From contig NZ_NPIB01000020.1 of assembly GCF_002849605.1 (NCBI RefSeq), forward strand, positions 1-64,000: a DNA stretch of 64,000 nt, read 5' to 3'. Position numbers and translations under genes: made by a program. Origin of the DNA: Photobacterium carnosum (GTDB taxonomy: Bacteria; Pseudomonadota; Gammaproteobacteria; Enterobacterales; Vibrionaceae). Of the stretch, positions 46,142 through 53,961 are shown piece after piece (position 1 is the stretch's first letter; each line of letters starts with the position of its first letter). The notes below the pieces were generated by a model, which did not search any database, was not told the DNA's origin, and saw only the letters and a program-made list of their open reading frames with translations.

Positions 46142-46664
46142 ATTGATTTTGTTGTAGACGCAATGCGTTTGCGCTATTTGATTGGGTTGTTGGTGAAAAT
46201 TAAGGTTGGTGGTTTTTATGAGTATGCGCTTGAGAAATCGCTACTCATTTTTTGGTTCGATAAGTACAGGGGATATGGATAGATTTACTTGAGTTAGATG
46301 CTCAGATTTGATTACGGAGCTTTCACCGCAAGATGCTGTTATTGAGCAGCTAGATTAATAGTTAACAAATCTGATTACAATATGAACTCAGGCAAAAAAC
46401 TCACATTAAATCGCAATAATTATTTGTTGTTAATCATAATTTTTTGTAACTAATTATGTTTTATATAAATTATTAGCATTTTTTCATGATTATTGATAAA
46501 TATTTACGGTTTTATGTAAATCATGGCGGTATGTTTTTTGTACTTTAATGATGGCGGATTGTAGCGGAGTTGAATGAAATAACCCATAAAAATGGTGAAC
46601 TTACTAATCAACAGTAAATATCACTGACGATTTATGATGTAGTTATCAAAATGAGGAACTAAAG
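46142..46664. promoter_or_regulatory. Divergent regulatory region, DpdA-like gene and pilU
   Basis: A 520-base gap containing element copy B, AT-rich promoter-like DNA and GTAAATCATGGC at 46516-46527. That motif is the inverse of one seen at 30649 and 36021. It should drive pilU on the plus strand and the DpdA-like gene on the minus strand. Confidence 0.45.
46313..46342 (-). promoter_or_regulatory. Conserved 30-nt element, copy B
   Basis: Identical in all 30 bases to copy A at 53396. On the minus strand it starts ATAACAGCATC, contains GCGGTGAAAGC and ends CCGTA. TATTAAT lies eleven bases upstream, so it would be transcribed as the start of the leader RNA of the DpdA-like gene. Confidence 0.7.
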
Positions 46665-47324
46665 ATGATTATGTCTATTATCGCTGGCGGCTTTGTTGCT
46701 GGTGGCCTTACTTCTATCGTTGCTAATCAGTGGCGAACTGTTATTAATGAAAGTTTGGATGCTGGAAAATTAATTAGCATACGTACAGTCGTAAGCTGTG
46801 TTGTTTTTGCCGTATATGTCACCGCACTACAAATTAATGTTGATTCAACTAGCTTCTATTCATTCGCGCTGTTTGGCTTGATGCTATGGTTACTGTGCTT
46901 GCTAGATTACGACACCATGACTTTACCCGACAATATAACCCAACCGCTATTATGGGTTGGCCTATTGTTGTCTTGTACTAAATACTCAATGTTATCGCCA
47001 GTAGATGCTATATGGGGCGCGACAATTGGCTATATGTCGCTATGGTTATTGAATGTATTTTGTGTTTTTGTATTTAAAAAACAGGGAATGGGACATGGTG
47101 ATTTCAAGTTATTTGCCGCAATTGGAGCTTGGCTTGGTGCTCAGTCATTAATCGCAACAATGGCCGTAGCAGTTATTGTTGGCTTCATTACCGCATTATA
47201 TTTTCTCGCATCAAAGAAACACAAAAACGGGGCTTTCCCATTCGGAATCGGTTTGGCTTCTGGTGCAGTAGTTTACGTTCTGTGCGGTGACATTGTTGAT
47301 ATGTTTCTATCACTATTAAGTTGA
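46665..47324 (+). CDS. pilU: Prepilin peptidase (A24 family), PilU type
   Basis: 219 residues with about seven membrane segments. The two aspartates of A24 peptidases are present in LLDYDTMTLPD (about 80) and in GMGHGDFKLFAAIGAWLG (about 144). The N-terminal methyltransferase domain with its CxxC pair is absent, as in R64 PilU. It cleaves prepilin leaders at the inner membrane, here presumably those encoded at 14.2-18.4 kb. It lies about 20 kb away from the rest of the pilus genes, under its own promoter. Confidence 0.9.
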   Translation: MIMSIIAGGFVAGGLTSIVANQWRTVINESLDAGKLISIRTVVSCVVFAVYVTALQINVDSTSFYSFALFGLMLWLLCLLDYDTMTLPDNITQPLLWVGLLLSCTKYSMLSPVDAIWGATIGYMSLWLLNVFCVFVFKKQGMGHGDFKLFAAIGAWLGAQSLIATMAVAVIVGFITALYFLASKKHKNGAFPFGIGLASGAVVYVLCGDIVDMFLSLLS

Positions 47325-47340
47325 TTATTCAATTAACCAG

Positions 47341-47364
47341 AGCGTCCATCAAGGGCGCTTTTTT
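47341..47364 (+). terminator. Terminator after pilU
   Basis: AGCGTCC and GGGCGCT pair over seven bases (one G-U) around ATCAA and are followed by TTTTTTC. Confidence 0.75.
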
Positions 47365-47749
47365 CAAAAAATATTAAAGCAATACCAAAAAACAACTATT
47401 GCAATACTTATATAATATCCATATACAACTATTACAATACTAATTTAATACTGCATTTTAACCAAATCTTTTTCAAGTTATTGAATTTTGGTTGTTAGGT
47501 TCTCGCTTGTAATATTTGAAGAATACTTTATCAATACTTCTTGATTATTATTTTAGTATCTTTTAAATATTAAACTTAGGTTTATCTTGTGCTGTTACAT
47601 GAGTCGTATATGAAAATTCAGTTGCGATTCATTACTTCATTAAAAGTTAAATCGTGGGCATTTCAATACCATTGATGTACTAAATGTCTTCGCTCAAAGA
47701 TATTAAATTAACATAGCCATTTCTCAAAATTGAACATTAGGTTATATAT
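47365..47749 (+). promoter_or_regulatory. AT-rich gap with repeated ACAATACT half-sites
   Basis: About 385 bases before the DUF2726-type gene. ATTGCAATACTT, ATTACAATACTA, TTGTAATATT and ATCAATACTT recur within 150 bases. These resemble the dyad in front of the KorA-like gene and suggest a repressor-controlled promoter. Confidence 0.45.
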
Positions 47750-48301
47750 ATGGGCATCACCGTTTTAGTAATTATTATCGTAGTTATAGTAGGGTTAATC
47801 GCTTTTTCTGCATTTACAACTGGATCTTCATCTCAAGCACCAGTACCAGAAAAAACACAGGAAGAAACACCTACTGAACCAGAATACCAATATAAAAAGA
47901 TCGACTCATTAGTAACAACTACAGAGCTAAAGTTTTATAAAGCCTTAGTACAGGCCACTCCTAGTGAGTATGTTGTTTGCCCGAAAGTTAGAATCGCTGA
48001 TGTGTTAGATGTTGGTGTAACACGAAAAGGAAATAGAAAATTATGGCATCGACACTTTTCAAAGATCAGTCAAAAGCACTTCGACTTTGTAATCTGTAAT
48101 GTTAGCGATATGAGTTTTGTATGTGCCGTAGAGCTTAATGATGCAAGTCATAATCGTAAAGACCGTGTTGAGCGTGACGAGTTTGTTAGAATGGCATGTG
48201 AAAGTGCCGATGTTACGTTACACGAAGTATTACCAAAGCAAAATTACGATATTGAAGAATTAACATCAATGATCGTTAATCAACCTAAAAAGAATGATTA
48301 A
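47750..48301 (+). CDS. Membrane-anchored DUF2726 protein
   Basis: 183 residues. An N-terminal membrane helix (about 3-22, ITVLVIIIVVIVGLIAFSAF) is followed by a Pro/Glu-rich linker. The DUF2726 domain (about 55-165) contains LVTTTELKFYKAL, YVVCPKVRIADVL and FVCAVELNDASHNRKDRVERDEF. The last resembles a PD-(D/E)xK-like nuclease core and DUF2726 proteins are often linked to helicases or nucleases. The function is unproven. The last codons overlap the first unit of a 38-base tandem duplication. Confidence 0.7.
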   Translation: MGITVLVIIIVVIVGLIAFSAFTTGSSSQAPVPEKTQEETPTEPEYQYKKIDSLVTTTELKFYKALVQATPSEYVVCPKVRIADVLDVGVTRKGNRKLWHRHFSKISQKHFDFVICNVSDMSFVCAVELNDASHNRKDRVERDEFVRMACESADVTLHEVLPKQNYDIEELTSMIVNQPKKND

Positions 48302-48338
48302 CATCAATGATCGTTAATCAACCTAAAAAGAATGATTA
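48263..48338. repeat. Tandem duplication of 38 bp
   Basis: Two identical 38-base units (ACATCAATGATCGTTAATCA onward) lie head to tail at 48263-48300 and 48301-48338. The first holds the last codons of the DUF2726 gene and the second is noncoding. It is a recent slippage or duplication event. Confidence 0.9.
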
Positions 48339-48364
48339 ACTCATAATCAACATTTAATAACGAA

Positions 48365-48409
48365 AAAGCCCGTTACACTCCACAAGGAATGTAACGGGCT
48401 TTTTTTTAC
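48365..48409 (+). terminator. Strong terminator after the DUF2726 gene
   Basis: AAAAAGCCCGTTACA and TGTAACGGGCTTTTT arms pair over more than twelve bases, ending in eight T on the plus strand. It could also act on the minus strand after the small CxxC frame. Confidence 0.85.
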
Positions 48410-48425
48410 TTAGTAATTTAGATTG

Positions 48426-48506
48426 CTACAGGCTACATGCAAGGCAAGCCATTTCGCCCTCAATGTTTCCTTTAAGGATTAGCTTTCTGCGTTGTTCGTT
48501 CATCAT
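48426..48506 (-). CDS. Very small CxxC protein, 26 residues
   Basis: A frame at ATG 48506 (a second ATG follows at once) encodes MMNEQRRKLILKGNIEGEMA and ends CLACSL. It is preceded by GGAAAATATCTA, a variant of the island leader, and before that by an intercistronic hairpin, the same architecture as the larger genes. The CxxC pair near the C-terminus could bind zinc. It is too short for family assignment, but the conserved leader supports translation. Confidence 0.45.
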   Translation of the reverse strand: MMNEQRRKLILKGNIEGEMACLACSL

Positions 48507-48546
48507 TAGATATTTTCCAGATAGGATATTGGAATATTAGATGTTG

Positions 48547-48570
48547 AAGGCGAACATTTACGTTCGCCTT
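48547..48570 (-). terminator. Intercistronic hairpin
   Basis: AAGGCGAAC and GTTCGCCTT pair perfectly over nine bases around ATTTAC. There is no clear T-run on either side, so it may be a processing or partial termination signal. It lies 23 bases past the stop of the 131-residue gene. Confidence 0.6.
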
Positions 48571-48592
48571 GTTAGGGATATTGCTTAATCAC

Positions 48593-48988
48593 TTAATCAA
48601 TCAGATTTAATTCTGTGGGAAGCAAAATTACTTCTTCAAGATCTATTGGCAGGGTTTCAAATGTATCAATAGGTTGATTTTCATCGCCCAAGTAAGAACA
48701 TTCAAATTTCAAACCTTTATGGGTAATGACAGCTTTTACTGTGTCAGGGTAAATATGTACTGCATCATAGAAATCTTCATGTTTGGTTACATCCGTCCAT
48801 TGAAACATTGTCAGATCAGTCACATCGTAACTAACAGTGGTATAAGCCATACAAGCATATGTATAACGCTCATACAGAGCTTCTATATCATCTTGAGATA
48901 AAGTCACACGAACAAACGTAGGACACTCAGCAAATGCGCTTGTAGCCAAAATAGGTGAAGTAATTACAGTAGATAGTTGTGTAGGCAT
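48593..48988 (-). CDS. Hypothetical acidic protein, 131 residues
   Basis: Not recognised. Strongly acidic (about 20 Asp/Glu) with few basic residues and a hydrophobic, Thr-rich N-terminus. It is preceded by GGAATTATTTAA before the ATG, a close variant of the island leader. A hairpin separates it from the upstream methyltransferase gene. An acidic DNA-mimic role would be in keeping with anti-restriction proteins, but there is no direct support. Confidence 0.6.
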   Translation of the reverse strand: MPTQLSTVITSPILATSAFAECPTFVRVTLSQDDIEALYERYTYACMAYTTVSYDVTDLTMFQWTDVTKHEDFYDAVHIYPDTVKAVITHKGLKFECSYLGDENQPIDTFETLPIDLEEVILLPTELNLID

Positions 48989-49000
48989 TTAAATAATTCC

Positions 49001-49034
49001 TGATAGAAAGCCACCAGCAGAGTGCTAAGTGGCT
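49001..49034 (-). terminator. Intercistronic hairpin
   Basis: AAAGCCAC and GTGGCTT arms around an 18-base spacer, between the DUF4942 methyltransferase stop and the leader of the 131-residue gene. Confidence 0.55.
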
Positions 49035-49052
49035 TATTGGATTGGTTGTTAA

Positions 49053-50798
49053 TTAAAGCGCAGAACCAAGCATTAAAGGCATGTTCTTAGCTTCAAGTTG
49101 AATGTTAGATTTAAACATGCTTTCAACACTTTGAATGTCGTAACCAGTTTCTTCCGCAGCTTCTTTTGCAGAGCGTAGCCAGCCTTTTAAGCGACCGAAC
49201 TCAACATTGAATTTTTGCATGAATTTCTGATTGAACTTGATCCAAACGTTGCCATTTAGATAGAACTTAACTTCCATTAAAATTTCAAGATCACCGGTTG
49301 ATAGATCTTTATATTTAAACTCGTTCTTTTCGCCTCGCTCCCATTTAAACGACTGTGCTTTAGGGCACTGTTCGTTTTGCAGGAATCCAAGATTATTTGA
49401 AATAGTTAAAATGTTATTGATGTTATCAACAGAGCGTTGTTGTAAGCCGCAGTCACTATTACTATATCGCCATGAACCATCAGTTAACCCACCAATCCCA
49501 TGACATACAACACGGTAGTCAAGTTTGTAGTGAGAGTGTTCAGAAGCACAGTTGTAACGCCACTTGTCTTTAACAAGCGTTTTATCATTACTCTTGTAGT
49601 TCTTAGCTGATTCAAGGCTGTAAATGCTTTCAAACACTTCAATAAGCTGACTATCAAAGTAGGTATTGCAGTTTTTAAGCACCCATATACAAACAGCAAA
49701 AGCATTTTGAGCAGTAAAGTCGATACTCATATTGTTTTGCATGAGTTCTAACAATGCTGCGCGTGATGTTGAAGTAAGGCGAGAGGTAATATCTTCTAAG
49801 TTGTCGAACAACTCTTTCCAATACTTCTCTTTTAATGAAGAAACTTTCATGCGTAATAATTCACGAACGTCTTTCATGGCTACGCCAATCTCACTTAGTA
49901 GGCCACTATCTATAGAAGTAAGGGATTTATATGTTTCAAGCAAACGAGTCATATCACGATTGTAAAATTGTTCTAATGACTTCACCAGACCTTGCTGATT
50001 GATTAGATCTGAACGAGCTTGATCTTTTTTTACCTGTTCCTCGGCCATTTCAACCTTACATTTCTTAGAAATGTCGCTTTCAGTTTTACTTGGTTCAAAT
50101 TCATTTTTAAACCATAGGCTAAACGCATCAACATTTTGTTCAACACGGTAATCACGATAATATTCATGGCTACGTGAAGAAAAATCGACACGAATTATGT
50201 CAACAATGGCACGGGCTTGACGATCAGCATCTTTGAAGTCGAGTAACTTCAATCGCATGGCGGTTGCGCCTCGATCTTTGAGTGTACGTTCGATTGCAGT
50301 ATTTGTTTGCCAACGGTGCGGAATTACAAAATATGCGTGTTCACAATTAGACTCTCGAATAATCTTACAAGTCCATGCTTCGTATTCAAGGTAAGGTGGA
50401 TTACAGAAGACCATGTTTACTTTCTTATCCATTAGGGTTTGCTCATGAAAATCAGTACCAATCAGGAAAATACTTGCGTCCATTGATTGCTGTAGCAAGG
50501 TCGATTTTTCGATAGCGTAACGCTTACCATCGGTTAATTTCATCAACGCTCGACCATCACCAGCACCCACATCAAGGATAGATTGCTTAATGTATTTGCG
50601 AGTTGGATCGTCACCATGACCAATTTCACGAACTTTATATGTTTTGATGATGTCACTTTTGATTACATCAAGAATTTCGTCAGTCGTTGGATACCATTCA
50701 AAATCTTGTTGCTGCTCTTTCACTTGCTTTAATAGTCGTTGTGTAGCACTACGATTGTTAGTATTAAAAGATCTTGGGATATTGGCAATTGCATTCAT
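49053..50798 (-). CDS. DNA N6-methyltransferase-like protein with DUF4942
   Basis: ATG 50798 is chosen because GGAATAATCTAATA, a leader variant, precedes it; this gives 581 residues. SAM-binding motif SILDVGAGDGRALM (about 73-86) and catalytic motif NPPYLEYEAW (about 135) mark an amino-methyltransferase. A central coiled region (about 240-330) leads to a C-terminal DUF4942-like domain (about 350-580). Such proteins occur in phages and plasmids and probably modify incoming or own DNA. No matching nuclease is present. A tail LEAKNMPLMLGSAL closes the protein. Confidence 0.75.
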   Translation of the reverse strand: MNAIANIPRSFNTNNRSATQRLLKQVKEQQQDFEWYPTTDEILDVIKSDIIKTYKVREIGHGDDPTRKYIKQSILDVGAGDGRALMKLTDGKRYAIEKSTLLQQSMDASIFLIGTDFHEQTLMDKKVNMVFCNPPYLEYEAWTCKIIRESNCEHAYFVIPHRWQTNTAIERTLKDRGATAMRLKLLDFKDADRQARAIVDIIRVDFSSRSHEYYRDYRVEQNVDAFSLWFKNEFEPSKTESDISKKCKVEMAEEQVKKDQARSDLINQQGLVKSLEQFYNRDMTRLLETYKSLTSIDSGLLSEIGVAMKDVRELLRMKVSSLKEKYWKELFDNLEDITSRLTSTSRAALLELMQNNMSIDFTAQNAFAVCIWVLKNCNTYFDSQLIEVFESIYSLESAKNYKSNDKTLVKDKWRYNCASEHSHYKLDYRVVCHGIGGLTDGSWRYSNSDCGLQQRSVDNINNILTISNNLGFLQNEQCPKAQSFKWERGEKNEFKYKDLSTGDLEILMEVKFYLNGNVWIKFNQKFMQKFNVEFGRLKGWLRSAKEAAEETGYDIQSVESMFKSNIQLEAKNMPLMLGSAL

Positions 50799-50819
50799 TA
50801 TTAGATTATTCCAGATAGA

Positions 50820-50846
50820 AAAAAGCCTCAATAAATGAGGCTTTAG
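50820..50846 (-). terminator. Intercistronic hairpin/terminator
   Basis: AAAGCCTCA and TGAGGCTTT pair over nine bases around ATAAA. On the minus strand a T-run (TTTTTTC) follows and then the leader of the methyltransferase gene. Confidence 0.7.
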
Positions 50847-50871
50847 TTAGATAGGGGGTTGGGGTTAATAT

Positions 50872-51819
50872 TTAGCGGCTGTACATCACTGATATATCTC
50901 TGAGCAATGTTGCGCATTGGCAAGGACTCATTGATTTAAACCACTCGCTAGCTTGGTGTCTAATACAGTTTATTGACTTTAAGTTGGCGTAATTGGGCTG
51001 CACTGTTTTATCAGTCACAGCAATGTAATTAACTAACCATTCGTCACTTAACATCGTTTCTTTATCTACTGTAGGTAAGTCTCTCGAATCAAGCAAAACG
51101 CTTTCAATTGCCACAAAAAGCGCGGCAGTATTATTGTTAATACAATCTCGCTCATAAGAGCTAATATCAACTTCGTTCAACTGACTAAGAAGTACGGTAT
51201 CAATATGATGCTGTACAGCTTCGGTAAATATATTGTTTTTGTTGTTTACAATTTCAAACAGGAACGAGGTTGTTAATTGTGAAACGCCGGCATCAAATTG
51301 ATTTTGACGTAGAAAAGACCAATAAACATATTCTGCAGGGCGCGATGCCTTTTGGATATATGACACAAACGTTTTTAAACGGTGTGATAAATCACCTTTC
51401 TGCTTGCCCTGGCACACGTTACGCAAGTATTTATAACTACGAGTTGAAATGGAACGCGCATTACACAGTATGCTATTGCTCGTACCATAGTCACGCTTAC
51501 GGGCAGATGTTACGAAGCCCGTGGCACTTAGGTTTAATGTTCTCTTATCAAAATCATTATAGTAATAACCGATATTGAAGTATTGCTCAGTGCAGAGCGA
51601 CATATACGTAAACGCGAACTCAATAAAAGCAAGGTTTAGTATATTTGAACATTCTGATTTAAAGTCACGCTTTAATATGGCTTTAGCTGCATCAATGCCG
51701 CTGGCCGTATTAAATCTAAAAGCATATAGACGTGCTTTACTTTGAACTGAATCAATATCTGGTTTTGCGACCATTTCAAGATCACAAAGATTATTAACGA
51801 TAGTAGTAAGAGTCTTCAT
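50872..51819 (-). CDS. Hypothetical protein, 315 residues
   Basis: Not recognised. It starts MKTLTTIVNNLCDLEMVAKP directly after an exact island leader. It is largely helical, neutral, with several Cys and Tyr, and has no signal peptide or membrane segment. The middle contains ARSISTRSYKYLRNVCQGKQKG, a basic patch. It belongs to the minus-strand unit that begins at the promoter near 53.44 kb. Confidence 0.65.
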   Translation of the reverse strand: MKTLTTIVNNLCDLEMVAKPDIDSVQSKARLYAFRFNTASGIDAAKAILKRDFKSECSNILNLAFIEFAFTYMSLCTEQYFNIGYYYNDFDKRTLNLSATGFVTSARKRDYGTSNSILCNARSISTRSYKYLRNVCQGKQKGDLSHRLKTFVSYIQKASRPAEYVYWSFLRQNQFDAGVSQLTTSFLFEIVNNKNNIFTEAVQHHIDTVLLSQLNEVDISSYERDCINNNTAALFVAIESVLLDSRDLPTVDKETMLSDEWLVNYIAVTDKTVQPNYANLKSINCIRHQASEWFKSMSPCQCATLLRDISVMYSR

Positions 51820-51830
51820 TAGATAATTCC
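51820..51830 (-). promoter_or_regulatory. Island translational leader, exact copy
   Basis: GGAATTATCTA lies immediately before the ATG at 51819. Upstream is a hairpin (51849-51876). Confidence 0.7.
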
Positions 51831-51848
51831 ATATAGGTAAATTGGTAA

Positions 51849-51876
51849 ATAAAAGCCCCGTTTGAAAACGAGGCTT
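51849..51876 (-). terminator. Intercistronic hairpin/terminator
   Basis: On the minus strand AAGCCTCGTTT and AAACGGGGCTTTT pair (one mismatch or G-U) and run into a short T-run, 12 bases past the stop of the 216-residue gene. Confidence 0.65.
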
Positions 51877-51887
51877 AGATTGGTAGA

Positions 51888-52538
51888 TTACTGCAGGTAT
51901 TTTGATTCAGTGCCAGTTTGTAAGTAGGTATTGTTTACTTTACATATAACACTTGCGCGTACAGCAACCTCTAGCGGAACGCTATCGACTTTTGACCACG
52001 CTCTAATAGTATTAACCTTAGATGTTAGCACTGGCGCAAGCTGACAAGGATCATCAATCCCCATTAGCTCGGCAAATCGGTCATAAGAATATTCACCTAG
52101 TTCAAAATTAACTTTATTGTCTAAGTGATCTTTGTATTCTTTGAACGATATTTCTTGCATAACAAAGAGTTCAGCCTTGGATGCATCGAGCAAAATAAAA
52201 CGCTTGTTACGCATTAAGCCCTCAAAAGACCAGCCCTTGTTAAATGACTGTATTTTCAAGTGAGGTTCAACACGCGCTAAAATAGCCAATAAACCATCAA
52301 TTGATAAATAACCGTGCTTTGCATGAATGTGGTTATTGAAAATAATTTCATTACCAGCAAATAACATTACTGTACCGGCACTACATATCTTTAAATATTT
52401 AATGCCGTAATCCTCTTTTAATTCAAGAGCGCGGCTATAAATATCGTCAACAGTAGAAATACGGACGGAATTGCATTTACGGTTATTTGCATTAGTGGTT
52501 ATTTCAGTGTTTTTTTTGTCAAAATTAAAGTAGCACAT
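51888..52538 (-). CDS. Hypothetical protein, 216 residues
   Basis: Not recognised. ATG 52538 is taken as the start because an exact island leader precedes it. The protein has a mixed alpha/beta look with MLFAGNEIIFNNHIHAKHGYLSIDGLL in the first half and a C-terminal segment (TSKVNTIRAWSKVDSVPLEVAVRA) that could form a helix-turn-helix. A regulatory or DNA-binding role is only a possibility. Confidence 0.6.
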   Translation of the reverse strand: MCYFNFDKKNTEITTNANNRKCNSVRISTVDDIYSRALELKEDYGIKYLKICSAGTVMLFAGNEIIFNNHIHAKHGYLSIDGLLAILARVEPHLKIQSFNKGWSFEGLMRNKRFILLDASKAELFVMQEISFKEYKDHLDNKVNFELGEYSYDRFAELMGIDDPCQLAPVLTSKVNTIRAWSKVDSVPLEVAVRASVICKVNNTYLQTGTESKYLQ

Positions 52539-52549
52539 TAGATAATTCC
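52539..52549 (-). promoter_or_regulatory. Island translational leader, exact copy
   Basis: GGAATTATCTA immediately precedes the ATG at 52538. A TTTGCG/CGCAAA hairpin lies about 80 bases further upstream (52626-52640). Confidence 0.7.
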
Positions 52550-52659
52550 ATTTTCCACAGTTTACTTTTCCACGCATTAAAACGTAGAAAGTAAATAAGG
52601 ATATTTTTAGTTAGTTAAGGCAAATTTGCGGTTCGCAAAATTACCCATTAAGAGGTGTA

Positions 52660-53289
52660 TTAATTCGCCCGTATTGGGTGATTAATAGATTTTGGGGAAA
52701 CAATGAACTCTGATTCGTTACGCTCGTCAGTAAAGTGAATAACATCACTTTTATTGATCGTTATTTGCCAGATTTCAGGGTTTTCAGGTTTGAAACGATT
52801 AGCGAACCATCGTGCTTTTGTTAAATCGTTTGTCCAGCTCAAGCCATTTAACAAACCACCACGATATAACGTGATTTGTTCAGGCAAAGATTGGAAATAT
52901 TTATCATTCAAACTCGGTGAAGTACCAAGGTGGTTAAATAGCCATAACCAAATATCTAGGTTTACAGAGGGATTTTCAGAATCAATCCAGATGTGTGAGA
53001 TTAGTTCCCACTGATCCAAATGTTTTAACTGAGAAAGTTCATCAAACTTATTTAGCAGGTATTCAAGTCGGAATGGACGTTCAACAATACCTAGTTGCAT
53101 TGATAGTGATTTGTCTTTTATGTGTTGTTCACGCGCACTTACTGCCTTATTTATGTAATTGTTCATTTCTGGACAATACAAGCTAGTCAGAAGTGGATGC
53201 CTGAACATGGCCAAGCCATCACTATCGTCAACATACTGTTGAAGTTCTGGTTTGAGGTTGCAGGGTGTAGAAAATAGATCGGTATTCAT
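52660..53289 (-). CDS. ADP-ribosyltransferase-like protein
   Basis: ATG 53289 (MNTDLFS) is chosen because GAATTATCTAAT precedes it; this gives 209 residues. The C-terminal half shows the R-S-E order of mono-ADP-ribosyltransferases: Arg in ITLYRGG (about 146), the SWT strand in GLSWTNDLTKARWFANRF, and ERNESEFIV (about 195) with the paired Glu. The N-terminal half is helical. Phage and plasmid ARTs modify host proteins or RNA at infection or entry. It is the first gene after the promoter and 30-base element at 53.4 kb. Confidence 0.6.
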   Translation of the reverse strand: MNTDLFSTPCNLKPELQQYVDDSDGLAMFRHPLLTSLYCPEMNNYINKAVSAREQHIKDKSLSMQLGIVERPFRLEYLLNKFDELSQLKHLDQWELISHIWIDSENPSVNLDIWLWLFNHLGTSPSLNDKYFQSLPEQITLYRGGLLNGLSWTNDLTKARWFANRFKPENPEIWQITINKSDVIHFTDERNESEFIVSPKSINHPIRAN

Positions 53290-53395
53290 ATTAGATAATT
53301 CATATAGGGAAATTGGTAAATCGCAGACGCGACAAAACGGTAACGGGATAGTTACTGTTGGATAGGTATTAAATGGATTGGTTTTAGAATTGGAA

Positions 53396-53425
53396 TACGG
53401 AGCTTTCACCGCAAGATGCTGTTAT
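53396..53425 (-). promoter_or_regulatory. Conserved 30-nt element, copy A
   Basis: Identical over 30 bases to copy B at 46313. It lies about 110 bases upstream of the ART-like gene, and eleven bases downstream of a perfect TATAAT box (53437-53442 on the minus strand). TTGTCA (53458-53463) is 15 bases further up. It would form the very start of the transcript. Confidence 0.7.
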
Positions 53426-53436
53426 GTAGGCTTTAG

Positions 53437-53463
53437 ATTATATCAAGTTTGATCGGCTGACAA
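53437..53463 (-). promoter_or_regulatory. Predicted promoter of the 53.3-48.4 kb unit
   Basis: On the minus strand TTGTCA and TATAAT are separated by 15 bases, shorter than the ideal 17, with TGA before the -10. The -10 is perfect. The conserved 30-base element follows just downstream. Confidence 0.5.
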
Positions 53464-53501
53464 TACGAAAACTGCATTAGATTTTGTAAACCACAAAAAC
53501 A

Positions 53502-53687
53502 ATACTAGCCCCAAAGGGTATTGAGAAAGCAAAAGTAGAAGGCAAGTATCGAGGCCGCCAACCTAATTTAGCGTCACATCACGATATTCTAGATCAACTG
53601 ACGTTAGGATTGTTATTCGCAGATTCAAGAGAAGTTAGGTTGTAGTAGGGCGACGATAGCAAAAGTTGTTAAAAGACAGATATAGCA
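53502..53687 (+). pseudogene. Serine recombinase/resolvase, C-terminal remnant
   Basis: From about 53517 the frame reads GIEKAKVEGKYRGRQPN, the linker typical of Tn3-family resolvases and invertases, and continues to SREVRL before a stop. One base out of frame, the expected helix-turn-helix continues as GCSRATIAKVVKRQI to a TAG at 53685-53687. The N-terminal catalytic domain is gone. It is a frameshifted, truncated remnant just upstream of the cas genes and points to a former transposon or phage. Confidence 0.7.
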
Positions 53688-53809
53688 AGGAAGTGAGTGA
53701 ATACGTCAATACTGTCGTTATCTTTAGTCTTGAAACCAAAACCTTTCACTTTATTAAGCGTGTTGTTTATTAGACATGTGATGTCCCTTATATATATATG
53801 ATTAATTAA

Positions 53810-53950
53810 CCGCTAAAATGAGATAAAAAAGTGGTTAAGTTATTAATGTTAATGAATAATAATAATGTTGATGCTGCTAAAAATTGAACTGTTATTTGAT
53901 GTTTTATTAATAAATTTTAATCAATCAGAACACAGAATTATTTACAGGGT
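53810..53950. repeat. Degenerate repeat copy B, upstream of cas6f
   Basis: This is the counterpart of 3054-3213. It probably contains the cas promoter, since it lies directly upstream of the operon and is AT-rich. Confidence 0.5.
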
Positions 53951-53961
53951 CAGGTTTGATA

